From the NCBI RefSeq assembly GCF_000389965.1, contig NC_021191.1, positions 4,961,501-5,025,500 of the forward strand: a stretch of DNA of 64,000 nucleotides, given 5' to 3'. The translations under genes were made by a program, and so were the position numbers. Below the pieces are notes generated by a model that was not told the origin of the DNA, searched no databases, and was given only the letters and a program-made list of their open reading frames with translations. Source of the DNA: Actinoplanes sp. N902-109 (GTDB lineage: Bacteria > Actinomycetota > Actinomycetes > Mycobacteriales > Micromonosporaceae). Position 1 is the first letter of the stretch. Each line of letters opens with the position of its first letter. Of the stretch, positions 26,265 to 34,646 are shown one piece after another.

Positions 26265-28397
26265 CTACGAGCCGCCCGCCACCGGCCGGGCCTGCCAATC
26301 GATCAGGGCCTCGGAGAGCGCCGCCGCATCGCTCTCACCCAGGGGCGTCCGCCGGGTCACCTGCCAGTGGTCCGACCGGGAGTCATCGACCCAGATCTCC
26401 ACGACGGTCTGCTCGCCGTCGGTGTTGTACCCGCCGCTCGCCACCCCCGGGTCCAGCTCCACCACCACCGCCAGCCCACCGGGCAGATCGCAGCTCAGCC
26501 GGACGGACCGGAACCGTCCGGACTCGTGGTCACCGCCCATCCAGCGCCCGTTGAGCAGCTGCACGACCCGGGCGGTCGGCACGGTCCAGCCACCCGCCAG
26601 GCTGGTCGCCGCGCGCTGCGCCGGGGTCAGCACCACGGCCGGGCGGTGCAGCTGAGGGAACGGCTGCAGGATCTCGTAGTCGGCGAACAGCTGGGCCCAG
26701 GCCGCCCGCTCACCGGGGTCGAGATCGGCCGGGTGCACGATACCCAGCGGCGTGCACCCGTCGACGATCGCCGTGTTGTCGTGCCCGTCCGCGAAGCTGC
26801 CGTCCTCCGCCACCCGCAGCGCGCGCACGAGCCGGCCACCCTCGTACGAACCCCACAGCACCCGCCGCGCGACCGGCCCGAGAATCGGGTGCCGCAGCAG
26901 CACACCGGACAGGTCCCGGGCCGGCCGCACCCGGCGCGTGAGCATGTCGCGCTCGCACCGGCCGAGTTGCGCCGCCGCGGCCCGGAGCAGGTCCTTCTTC
27001 CACTGCCGGAACGCCGCCGCCACCGGCTTCGGCGGGGTGCGCACGATCCGCCCGTCCTCGTCGCGCAGGTGCACGGCCAGCGAGTCGTCGACCGTCACCC
27101 GCAGGCTGCGGGTGCCGTGGTCCAGCGTGCTGCCGGTGTCCAGCCGGTGGGTGAGCGCCAGCCGGTCCGCGAGCTGGGTCACGGACAGCCCGCGCAGGGC
27201 GGCGGCCTGGGTCAGGTGGACCAGGGCACGCTCGTTGGTCGGACCACCGGCCATGTTCTCCTCGATGGCCAACAGGTGCCGCAGTGCGGTGTCGGTGCCA
27301 AGCGTGGCCAGCACGGCGAGGCCGTCGATCGCCCGTGCCCACCGGCTGCGCGCCGGCCACGACCGCACATGCGGTGCGAGCAGGTCCGCAGTGGCGTCGT
27401 CACCGAGATGGGCCTGCGCGAGGACCACCCAGGCATGCGCGGCGGGCATCCCGTCGGTCAGCCAGGCCTCGACCAGCGCGCGGCCCCACGCGGCCAGGCT
27501 CGCCCGGTCGCACTGCGCGATCAGCCCGGCGGCTTCCGGGCCGACCGGCGCGACGAGCGGCTGGGCGGCCGCCGATGACTCCACCGCCAGCAGCAGCTCG
27601 GGGTCGCCCGGGGCGGGTTCGGGCGCCGGTGACAGCCGCGCCTGGGTGAGGGCGGTGACCAGCCGGGCGACCACGTCGTCCGGCAGCACCCCGCCGCCAT
27701 CGGCCCGCTCGATCGCGGGCAGGCGACCGGGTCCGCACCACGACGGCAGCTTCGGGCTGCGCGCCGGTTTACCAGGCGGCGGATCGAGCAGGGCGGCGAC
27801 CACCGCCGGTGCGGTGCCGCCCAGCTGCGCGGCAACCTCGACCAGCACCGGGCCGGCCCCGGTCGAGGCCAGCCCGCGCAGCGCGTCCCCGGCGTTCTGC
27901 CGGGCCTTGCCCGCGCGGCCGGCGGCGTCCGGGATCAGCGCCCGCGCGGCCGCATCGGGATGCCGGGCGAGCCACAGCCGCGCCCACAATCGGGCCGACC
28001 CGAGGTGCCGCAGCCAGCCCGCGACCAGCCGCGCCGGTTCCGGGCCGCGGATCGGCAGCAGCGCCGACCCGAGCGCGTCGGCGCCGGCTCCCGCCTCGCT
28101 GAGGGCCAGGGCCACGGCGTCCTCCTCGAACCGGGCGACCGCAACCCGCACCACGTCCAGCCGCTGCCGCATCCCGAGCACCGCCGGCCGCTCGAGCAGC
28201 GCCCGCGCCGACGCCTCCGGCCCCTTGGCGATCAGCCAGACCACCTGGGGCAGGCTCAAGTCGCCCAACCGGTCGGCCCCGGCGACCGCGGCGGCCCAGT
28301 CCGGCTGTTCCCGCCCGTGATCCAGAGCCGCGGCCCGGGCGAGCCAGCGCTCCCGCTCACCCTCCTGCCACACCAGCACGGTGTTGTCGCCGCTCAT
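26265..28397 (-). CDS. DUF4132 domain protein, last gene of the iron operon
   Basis: A 710-residue soluble protein. The C-terminal third (about residues 390-640) matches DUF4132: FRQWKKDLLRAAAAQLGRCERDMLTRRV, then LLRHPILGPVARRVLWG and a late TARVVQLLNGRWMGG. The N-terminal 380 residues are helical, HEAT-like and Ala-rich (RLDVVRVAVARFEEDAVAL, ARHPDAAARALIPDAAG). DUF4132 is found in E. coli YehI-type proteins of unknown role. ATG 28397 overlaps the stop of the siderophore permease (ATGA), so the two are translationally coupled. A role in iron or siderophore handling is inferred from position only. Confidence 0.8.
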   Translation of the reverse strand: MSGDNTVLVWQEGERERWLARAAALDHGREQPDWAAAVAGADRLGDLSLPQVVWLIAKGPEASARALLERPAVLGMRQRLDVVRVAVARFEEDAVALALSEAGAGADALGSALLPIRGPEPARLVAGWLRHLGSARLWARLWLARHPDAAARALIPDAAGRAGKARQNAGDALRGLASTGAGPVLVEVAAQLGGTAPAVVAALLDPPPGKPARSPKLPSWCGPGRLPAIERADGGGVLPDDVVARLVTALTQARLSPAPEPAPGDPELLLAVESSAAAQPLVAPVGPEAAGLIAQCDRASLAAWGRALVEAWLTDGMPAAHAWVVLAQAHLGDDATADLLAPHVRSWPARSRWARAIDGLAVLATLGTDTALRHLLAIEENMAGGPTNERALVHLTQAAALRGLSVTQLADRLALTHRLDTGSTLDHGTRSLRVTVDDSLAVHLRDEDGRIVRTPPKPVAAAFRQWKKDLLRAAAAQLGRCERDMLTRRVRPARDLSGVLLRHPILGPVARRVLWGSYEGGRLVRALRVAEDGSFADGHDNTAIVDGCTPLGIVHPADLDPGERAAWAQLFADYEILQPFPQLHRPAVVLTPAQRAATSLAGGWTVPTARVVQLLNGRWMGGDHESGRFRSVRLSCDLPGGLAVVVELDPGVASGGYNTDGEQTVVEIWVDDSRSDHWQVTRRTPLGESDAAALSEALIDWQARPVAGGS

Positions 28398-30499
28398 GAC
28401 CTGCTCGTGCGGCTCAGCAGCCAGATGAAGTACGGCGCGCCGATCAGCGCGGTGACCAGGCCCGCGGCGATCTGGGTGGGCGCGATGACCGTACGGCCGA
28501 GGGTGTCGGCCACGCAGACGACCAGCGCGCCCAGCCCCACCGCGACCGGCAGCGACCGGGCGTGCCGGGCCCCGACCAGGGCTCGGGCGGCATGCGGGGC
28601 GACCAGGCCGACGAAGCCGAGTGCGCCCACCGCGCAGGCCGCGGCGGCGGTCAGCACCGCGGCCAGCGCCAGGTAGCCGAGCCGGGCCCGGTTGAGGGGT
28701 ACGCCGAGCACCCTCGGCACGTCCTCGTCCAGGGCGACCAGGTCCAGGGTGCGGGCCCCGACCAGGGTCAGCGGCAGCGCCACCAGCAGCGTGATCGCCG
28801 CCGGGACGACCTGGCCCGCGGTGCGCCCGTAGGTCGAGCCGGACAGCCAGGTCAGCGCGACGTTGGTGGCCCACGGCGAGACCAGCAGCACGATCAGCGT
28901 GGTCACGGCCCCGGCGGCGGTGCTCACGCCGATGCCGGTCAGCACGAGCCGGTCGGAGGCCAGCCCGCCGTGCGCGACGGCCAGCCGGTGCACGACGGCG
29001 AAGGTCGCGAGCGCGGCCAGGGTGGCCGCGCCCATCACCGGCCAGATGCCGATGCCGGGCACGAGCAGCACGACCAGGATCGCGCCGACCGAGGCGCCGG
29101 GGGTGACGCCGATCAGCGCCGGTTCGGCCAGCGGGTTGCGCAGCACCGCCTGGACGATCGCGCCGGCCAGGGCGAGCGCCGCGCCGCCGAGCAGCCCGGC
29201 CAGCACCCGCGGCCAGCGCTGGTCGAGCACGAACGTGACCTCGCGCCCGGCGTGCCCGTTCCACCAGTTGGCGACGTCGCCGAGCAGCACGAGCCGGTCG
29301 CCGAGCAGCATCCCGGACACGACCGCGGCGATCAGCGCGGCCCCGAGGGTGACACCGACGGCGATGACGAAACCCTTCGAGCGTACGGTGCCGTGCGTGC
29401 CCGCCGTAGCCGGCCCGCTGTCCCGCAGCCGGCGGGCGAGCCGGACCAGCAGCACCGCCCCGGCCAGCGAGGTGACCACGCCGGTGGGCACCGAGATCGC
29501 CTTCCCGGCCGGCACCAGCAGGCGCAGCAGCACGTCGGCGGCCACGATGACCAGCGCGCCGAGCAGCCCGGCGAAGGGCAGCACCAGCACGTGCCGGCCC
29601 AGCCCGGGCACCCGGCGGGCGATCAGCCGGGCGATGACCGGGCCGCTGAGCCCGACGAAGCCGATCGGGCCGGTGACGGTCACCGCGATCGCCGACAGCA
29701 GCACGGCCAGCAGGACCGCGAGCACCCGGGTGCGGCGCACGTCGACGCCGAGCACCCGGGCCGAGTCGTCGCCCAGCCCCAGCACGTCGAGGCGGTGGGC
29801 CAGCAGCAGGGCGGCCAGCACCGAAAGCACGATCACCGGCGCGGCCAGGGCCACCTGGTGGGTGCCGGACTGCACGGTGGTGCCGCGGCCCCAGGCGAAC
29901 AGGCCGGTGGTGTTCTGCTGGTAGAGCATGAGCAGCACGGTGGCCAGCGAGTTGAGCGCCAGCGCGACCGCGGAGCCGGCCAGCACCAGCCGGGCCGGTC
30001 CGGCCGCGCCGCCCCGGGCCACCAGCAGCACCAGCGCGGCCGCGGCGAGACCGCCGAGGAACGCGGTCAGGCCGCTGATCGCGAAGGGCACCGAGATCCC
30101 GTACGCCGCCACGGCGACCACCGCGGCGTAGGCACCCGCGTTCACCGCGAGGGTGTCCGGTGAGGCCAGCGCGTTGCGGGCCACCGACTGGAGGATCGCG
30201 CCGGAGACGCCGACGGCCAGGCCCACCAGCAGCGCGGCGAGCAGGCGCGGCAGCCGGCTGTCGAGCAGCACGGCCACCGCCTGGTCGCGGGCGGAGTCGT
30301 GCTCGCCGGGCAGCACAGCACGCAGCAGCTCACCCGGGCTCAGCGGCGCGGTGCCCTGGGTGAGGTGCACGGCCGAGAGCACGGCCAGCAGCGCGACGGC
30401 GAACCCGAACGCGGCGAGCACCCGGGGCAGGCCCCGGCGGGGCGCCGGGCCCGCCGGGGTGGCGGCCGTGGCGGCGGCCGGGACGGTCACGGTCGCCAT
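28394..30499 (-). CDS. Fused iron-siderophore ABC permease (FhuB-like)
   Basis: A 701-residue membrane protein made of two FecCD permease halves in one chain, as in FhuB. Each half repeats the core pattern: LAALLVGLAVGVSGAILQSVARNALASPDTLAVNAGA in the first and LAGLLGGAALALAGAIVQAVLRNPLAEPALIGVTPGA in the second, and each ends with PIGFVGLSGPVIARLI or ALGFVGLVAPHAARAL, the sites that meet the ATPase. About 18-20 helices are expected. It starts 4 bp after the binding-protein stop. Being fused, it needs no separate partner permease; the cluster encodes one ATPase. Confidence 0.92.
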   Translation of the reverse strand: MATVTVPAAATAATPAGPAPRRGLPRVLAAFGFAVALLAVLSAVHLTQGTAPLSPGELLRAVLPGEHDSARDQAVAVLLDSRLPRLLAALLVGLAVGVSGAILQSVARNALASPDTLAVNAGAYAAVVAVAAYGISVPFAISGLTAFLGGLAAAALVLLVARGGAAGPARLVLAGSAVALALNSLATVLLMLYQQNTTGLFAWGRGTTVQSGTHQVALAAPVIVLSVLAALLLAHRLDVLGLGDDSARVLGVDVRRTRVLAVLLAVLLSAIAVTVTGPIGFVGLSGPVIARLIARRVPGLGRHVLVLPFAGLLGALVIVAADVLLRLLVPAGKAISVPTGVVTSLAGAVLLVRLARRLRDSGPATAGTHGTVRSKGFVIAVGVTLGAALIAAVVSGMLLGDRLVLLGDVANWWNGHAGREVTFVLDQRWPRVLAGLLGGAALALAGAIVQAVLRNPLAEPALIGVTPGASVGAILVVLLVPGIGIWPVMGAATLAALATFAVVHRLAVAHGGLASDRLVLTGIGVSTAAGAVTTLIVLLVSPWATNVALTWLSGSTYGRTAGQVVPAAITLLVALPLTLVGARTLDLVALDEDVPRVLGVPLNRARLGYLALAAVLTAAAACAVGALGFVGLVAPHAARALVGARHARSLPVAVGLGALVVCVADTLGRTVIAPTQIAAGLVTALIGAPYFIWLLSRTSRS

Positions 30500-30503
30500 G
30501 ACC

Positions 30504-31508
30504 TCAGGAGGTGAAGGCCGTGACGAGCGCGTCGACGTAGCCGGTGGCCGACGGCACGCTGCCGAACGTCCACAGGCTTTCGGAGATGCGCTTGACCTTG
30601 CCGGACCTGGCGAACGGGGTCTGCTTGAACACCGCGTTGCCGGTCAGCGCCGTGGTGAACTCGCCGTTGCCGGCGGCCGTGGCGTCGATGTAGACGAACG
30701 TGGTGTCCGGGTCGGTGATCTTCGTCAGGCCCTCGACGTCGGTCTGGGCCAGCCCGTAGTCCTTGTCGCCGCCGGTCGTCCACTGGTTGGTCAGGCCGAG
30801 CTCCTCGCCGATGCCGCCGAAGAACGAGCCCGGCGTGAACATCCGCACCGCGACCGTGCCCGAGTCGACCCAGCCGTCGCTCATGGTGAACGGCGCCCCG
30901 GTCTTGCCCGCCTTGGCGAGCGCGTCCTTGCCCGCGGCGAGCTTGGCGTCGAAGTCGGCGAGCAGCTTCTGCGCGGTCGGGGTGGTGCCGGTGGCCGTCG
31001 CGAGAGTGGTCAGCGTCCTGCGCATGTAACCGAGCGGGTCGGTGGAGTCGGAGCCGCGCAGCGCGATCACCGGCGCCTGCCCGGCGAGCTGGTCGACCAC
31101 GGTGGCGGGCAGGTCGGTGGTCGTCACGATCAGGTCCGGCTTGAGCGCGACGATCGCGTCGACGCTGGGCTCGCCGCGGGTGCCCACGTCCGGGGTGGCG
31201 GCGTCGACGGGGGCGGCCGTGTCGTACATGTTGTAGTTCTTGACGTCGGCGACCCCGACGGGCTTCACCCCCAGCGCGACCAGGCTCTCGGTCAGGCCCC
31301 ACTCCAGCGAGACCACGGCCTTGGCGGGCGCGTCGAGGTGCACCGGCCCGCGCTCGTCGGTCAGGTCGACCGGGCCGGTGACGGCGGCGGCGCTCGGGCT
31401 GCCCGCCTCGTCGGCGTCCTCGGTGGTGCCGCAGGCGGTGAGGGCCAGGGCTGCCACGACGGCGGTGGCGGCCGCGGCCAGGGGGCGGCGCAGGGGGTTC
31501 GTAAGCAT
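30504..31508 (-). CDS. Iron-siderophore ABC substrate-binding lipoprotein
   Basis: A 334-residue lipoprotein with signal peptide and lipobox LALTAC. The mature part has the FecB/FhuD fold: AVVSLEWGLTESLVALGVKPVGVADV, ALKPDLIVTTTDLPATVVDQL, and the late GTVAVRMFTPGSFFGGIGEELGL. It binds a ferric siderophore outside the membrane and passes it to the fused permease. ATG 31508 follows GTGAGGACAGCC, a good ribosome site. An in-frame GTG at 31520 overlaps the ATPase stop and is a possible alternative start. Confidence 0.92.
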   Translation of the reverse strand: MLTNPLRRPLAAAATAVVAALALTACGTTEDADEAGSPSAAAVTGPVDLTDERGPVHLDAPAKAVVSLEWGLTESLVALGVKPVGVADVKNYNMYDTAAPVDAATPDVGTRGEPSVDAIVALKPDLIVTTTDLPATVVDQLAGQAPVIALRGSDSTDPLGYMRRTLTTLATATGTTPTAQKLLADFDAKLAAGKDALAKAGKTGAPFTMSDGWVDSGTVAVRMFTPGSFFGGIGEELGLTNQWTTGGDKDYGLAQTDVEGLTKITDPDTTFVYIDATAAGNGEFTTALTGNAVFKQTPFARSGKVKRISESLWTFGSVPSATGYVDALVTAFTS

Positions 31509-31516
31509 GGCTGTCC

Positions 31517-32341
31517 TCACGGGGTGGGATTTCCTCGGGTGGTGTGGCGGCCGATCGGCTGGGTGCGGACCCGGCCCCGGTCGTCGACGTGCACATCGAT
31601 GCGCAGGCCGTAGACCTCGGTGAGACGTTCGGCGGTGAGCACCGCGGCGGGCGGCCCGGCGGCCCGGACCCGCCCCCGGTGCAGCAGCACGACGTGGTCG
31701 GCGACGGCGGCGGCCTGGTCCAGGTCGTGCAGCACGACCCCGACCGCGACGCCGTGCTCGTCGGCCAGGTCCCGCACGATGTCCAGGGTCTCGACCTGGT
31801 AACGCAGGTCGAGGAAGGTGGTGGGCTCGTCCAGCAGCACGACGCCGGTGTCCTGGGCCAGGCAGGTGGCCAGCCAGACACGCTGCAGCTCGCCGCCGGA
31901 CAGCTCGTCGACCGGGCGCTCGGCCATCGCCTCGACCCCGGTCAGCCGCATCGCCTTGGCGATCAGCTCCGGGCCGTCCGTGTCGCCCGAGCCGAGACGT
32001 CCCCGGTACGGATGCCGCCCGTACCCGACCACCTCGCGCACCCGCACCCCGCCCGGGGTGGGGCGCGACTGGGTCAGCAGCGTGACCCGCCGGGCGAAGT
32101 CCTTGGGCTTGAGCAGCAGCGCATCGGTGTCGGCCAGGGTGATCGAGCCGGTGGCCGCCGGGTGCAGCCGGGCCAGCGAGCGCAGCAGCGTGGACTTGCC
32201 GGAGCCGTTGGGCCCGACCAGCGCCACCACTTCGCCGGCGCGCAGCTCGATCGCGGCGTCGTGCACGACCGTGCGCCCGTCGTAGCCCAGCGTGAGGCCG
32301 AGACCGGCGAGCGCCGCCGTGCCGACCGGGGAGGTCGTCAT
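31517..32341 (-). CDS. Iron-siderophore ABC ATPase (FhuC/FecE-like)
   Basis: A 274-residue ATPase with Walker A GPNGSGKSTLL, Q-loop TLLTQSRPTPGG, signature LSGGELQRVWLATCL, Walker B VVLLDEPTTFLDLRYQVE and switch VVLHDLDQAAAVAD. The FLDLRYQVE stretch is typical of siderophore and B12 importers. It is the first gene of the iron operon. ATG 32341 lies only four bases from the iron-box palindrome and has no ribosome site, so the mRNA may be leaderless. Confidence 0.93.
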   Translation of the reverse strand: MTTSPVGTAALAGLGLTLGYDGRTVVHDAAIELRAGEVVALVGPNGSGKSTLLRSLARLHPAATGSITLADTDALLLKPKDFARRVTLLTQSRPTPGGVRVREVVGYGRHPYRGRLGSGDTDGPELIAKAMRLTGVEAMAERPVDELSGGELQRVWLATCLAQDTGVVLLDEPTTFLDLRYQVETLDIVRDLADEHGVAVGVVLHDLDQAAAVADHVVLLHRGRVRAAGPPAAVLTAERLTEVYGLRIDVHVDDRGRVRTQPIGRHTTRGNPTP

Positions 32342-32345
32342 GAAG

Positions 32346-32361
32346 GTTAGGCTAGCCTAAC
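32346..32361 (-). promoter_or_regulatory. Iron box (IdeR/DmdR1/DtxR type)
   Basis: GTTAGGCTAGCCTAAC is a perfect 16-bp palindrome matching the core of the actinobacterial iron box (TTAGGTTAGGCTAACCTAA type). It lies four bases upstream of the ATPase start, so iron-bound IdeR/DmdR1 would block the operon when iron is plentiful. Confidence 0.85.
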
Positions 32362-32399
32362 GATCCGCATCATGATCATGAGGGCGGCGCGATCACCGG

Positions 32400-32438
32400 G
32401 TAGACAGTGTCTACGGCGGCCTGGTAGACACTGTCCAT
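32400..32438. promoter_or_regulatory. Two TetR-type operator copies
   Basis: GTAGACAGTGTCTAC (32400-32414) is a perfect 15-bp palindrome. A weaker copy, GTAGACACTGTCCAT (32424-32438), overlaps the start codon of the TetR gene. Their 24-bp spacing and position indicate autorepression by the TetR protein. Confidence 0.75.
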
Positions 32439-33000
32439 GACCGACGACCTGCGCGCCCGCCTGGTCGCCGCCGGCGTCGCGCTGGTGGCCGAGGGGGCCG
32501 AGCCGCTGTCGCTGCGCGAGATCGCCCGCCGGGCCGAGGTGTCGCACGGCGCGCCCCGGCGCTACTTCCCCACCCATCGCGAGCTGCTCGCGGCGATCGC
32601 CAAGGTGGGCTATGCCGAGCTGACCGCACGCATCGCGGCACTGCCCGGGCACGGCGACCCCGGCCGCGACGTGCTCGCGCTGGCCCGGGCCTACGTCGAG
32701 TTCGCCCGCGACAACCGGGGCATGTTCCAGCTGATGTTCCGGCACGAGCTGCTGCGCGGCAACAAGGAAGGGCTGCGGGCCGCCAGCAAGCCGCTGTTCG
32801 CCGTGCTCGTGCAGCGGCTCGGCCCGGACCGCCCGGACGCCGCCGTGGTGGCCGGGGCGCTCTGGGCCAACCTGCACGGCATCGCCCAGCTGTGGCTGTG
32901 GAACAGCCTGCAGATGGCCACCGACCAGGACGACCTGGACGCGGTGCTGCGCACCGCCGTCGCCGCCTACACCGGAGCGCCGCCGTGCTGCCCCACCTGA
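32437..33000 (+). CDS. TetR-family regulator
   Basis: A 187-residue regulator. The N-terminal helix-turn-helix reads SLREIARRAEVSHGAPRRYFPTHRELLAAIA; the C-terminal helical domain (RDVLALARAYVEFARDNRGMFQLMFRHEL ... AGALWANLHGIAQLWLW) is the TetR_C WHG type. The acyltransferase gene starts inside its 3' end (overlap 16 bp), so the two are co-expressed and lipid remodelling is a plausible target. The operator pair at 32400-32438 suggests autoregulation. Confidence 0.92.
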   Translation: MTDDLRARLVAAGVALVAEGAEPLSLREIARRAEVSHGAPRRYFPTHRELLAAIAKVGYAELTARIAALPGHGDPGRDVLALARAYVEFARDNRGMFQLMFRHELLRGNKEGLRAASKPLFAVLVQRLGPDRPDAAVVAGALWANLHGIAQLWLWNSLQMATDQDDLDAVLRTAVAAYTGAPPCCPT

Positions 33001-33632
33001 TCCGGGCTGCGCTCGTCCCGGCCGCCCGGATCGCCTTCCGGCCCGCCGTCGAGGGCCGGCACCACGTACCCGCCGCCGGCCCGGTCATCTTCGCCGCCAA
33101 CCATCTCTCGGCGCTGGACAGCTTCCTGATCCCGCTGGTCAGCCCGCGACCGGTGGCGTTCCTGGCCAAGCAGGAGTACTTCACCGGCAACCCGCTGCTG
33201 CGCGCCACGATGGACGCGCTCGGGGCGATCCCGGTGCCGCGCGGCGGGCACCGGGCGGCCCAGGCCGCGCTGGAGACGTCGCTCGCGGTGCTCAAGGACG
33301 GCCGGGCGTTCGGCATCCACCCCGAGGGCACCCGCTCGCGCGACGGGCGCATCTACCGCGGCCGCACCGGGGTGGGCTGGCTGGCGCTGGCCTCCGGGGC
33401 CCCGGTCGTGCCGGTCGCCCTGATCGGCACCGACCGCGTGCACCCGGTCGGCACGGTGCTGCCACGGCCGGGCAAGGTGACCGTGCGGTTCGGGGCGCCG
33501 CTGGTGTTCGCCGAGCCCAGCGGCCCGGCGGCGCGGGCCCGCCGGGAGGCCACCGACGCCATCATGGCCGCCATCGCCACGCTGTCCGGGCAGGAACCGG
33601 CCGGGACCTACAACGACGTCCCTCCGGAGTAG
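32985..33632 (+). CDS. 1-acyl-glycerol-3-phosphate acyltransferase (PlsC-like)
   Basis: A 215-residue membrane-associated acyltransferase. Motif I is NHLSALDSF, giving the catalytic H-x4-D pair; motif III is FGIHPEGTRSRDGRIYRG; motif IV is VPVALIGTD. It transfers an acyl chain to lysophosphatidate in phospholipid synthesis or remodelling. GTG 32985 was chosen because it overlaps the TetR gene and the family N-terminus (LIRAALVPAARIAFRPAVEG) starts there. Expression is probably set by the overlapping TetR gene. Confidence 0.88.
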   Translation: MLPHLIRAALVPAARIAFRPAVEGRHHVPAAGPVIFAANHLSALDSFLIPLVSPRPVAFLAKQEYFTGNPLLRATMDALGAIPVPRGGHRAAQAALETSLAVLKDGRAFGIHPEGTRSRDGRIYRGRTGVGWLALASGAPVVPVALIGTDRVHPVGTVLPRPGKVTVRFGAPLVFAEPSGPAARARREATDAIMAAIATLSGQEPAGTYNDVPPE

Positions 33633-33702
33633 ACCGCCGCCGAGGTCCCGATCGAGCTGACCACGACCGGCCCGCACCGCCCTGATCCCGCGTCCGCGCC
33701 CG

Positions 33703-34554
33703 TCACGGCTGGGCGCCGCCCGTCGTGATGCGCTGGGTGCCGAGGACCATGAGCAGGTCGAGCTTGCTGCGCGCGTCAGTGCCCGGGCGCGGGGTGTAGA
33801 CGACCAGCCGCAGGCTCGAAGCCTGAGTGCTGAGGATGTCGCAGTCCAGCGCGATCTCCCCGGCCTCCGGGTGCTCGACGATCTTGCCGGAGCTGCGGTG
33901 CTCGGTCACCGCCTGCCGGTCCCACAGCTCGCGGAAGCGGGCGCTGCGCTGCAGCCGGGCGACCAGCGCCGCAACCGCGGGGTCGCCCGGATAGCGGCTG
34001 GTCGTGGCGCGCAGATCGCCGACCAGCTCGACCTCGAACGCGGCCCGTTCCGCGGCGTCCTGGCGCACCCGCGTCGGCCCCTGCTCGAAGTGCCAGATCA
34101 GCACGTTGCGCTGAGCGGCGGACAGCCGGGTCGGGTCGCCGAAGGTCGCGGCGTACAGCGGGTTCCAGTGCAGCAGCTGCCAGGCGGCGTCACAGACCGC
34201 GAGCGGGTGGCCGGTCAGCTGGGTCATGATCCGGTGCAGGCTGTCCGGGATCAGCCGCGGGAGGTGGCCCGGCTCCTCGGCGTGCCCGGCCAGGCGCAGC
34301 AGGTGGGCCAGTTCCTCGGGCGCCAGCTGCAACGCCCGGGCCAGCGCCGCGCACACCTGCGCCGACGGGGTCGGGGCCCGGCCCTGTTCGAGCTGCACCA
34401 CGTAGTCGACCGAGATGCCGGCCAGCATCGCCAGCTCGGCGCGGCGCAGCCCCGGCACCCGGCGCGGCGAGCGGTGCGGCAGCCCCACCGCGACCGGGTC
34501 GAGCCGGTCGCGCCACGCCCGCACGGCGGCGCCGAGATCGCTCATGGCGTCCAT
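33703..34554 (-). CDS. XRE-family regulator with MmyB-like domain
   Basis: A 283-residue protein with a Cro/C1 helix-turn-helix (RRVPGLRRAELAMLAGISVDYVVQLEQGRAPTPSAQV) and the MmyB-like ligand domain (ICDAAW-type motif PLAVCDAAWQLLHWNPLYAATFGDP ... NVLIWHF). It lies back to back with an aldo/keto reductase gene, the common layout in which the regulator represses the oxidoreductase. ATG 34554 or the in-frame ATG 34545 can serve as start. An inverted repeat lies in the gap. Confidence 0.92.
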   Translation of the reverse strand: MDAMSDLGAAVRAWRDRLDPVAVGLPHRSPRRVPGLRRAELAMLAGISVDYVVQLEQGRAPTPSAQVCAALARALQLAPEELAHLLRLAGHAEEPGHLPRLIPDSLHRIMTQLTGHPLAVCDAAWQLLHWNPLYAATFGDPTRLSAAQRNVLIWHFEQGPTRVRQDAAERAAFEVELVGDLRATTSRYPGDPAVAALVARLQRSARFRELWDRQAVTEHRSSGKIVEHPEAGEIALDCDILSTQASSLRLVVYTPRPGTDARSKLDLLMVLGTQRITTGGAQP

Positions 34555-34580
34555 GCTCGCACGACGGCCGGCGCCGAGGG

Positions 34581-34597
34581 TGGTACCAGCTCTACCA
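34581..34597. promoter_or_regulatory. Inverted repeat between regulator and reductase
   Basis: TGGTA (34581-34585) and TACCA (34593-34597) form an inverted repeat with a 7-bp spacer in the 92-bp divergent gap. It is a plausible binding site of the MmyB-like regulator, which would control both directions. Confidence 0.4.
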
Positions 34598-34646
34598 CTG
34601 AGAACCGTAGCTCCCAGCGGCCCGCCCGCCCGGCCACGATCAAGCC

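Noticed and set aside
28395..29264. N-terminal extension of the DUF4132 frame into the permease gene
   Set aside because: It overlaps the FecCD permease in another frame; the ATGA overlap at 28394-28397 gives a natural start.
32411..33352. 313-codon minus-strand frame over the TetR and acyltransferase genes
   Set aside because: Translation is Arg/Pro/Gly-rich without domain; it is the shadow of two well-supported plus-strand genes.
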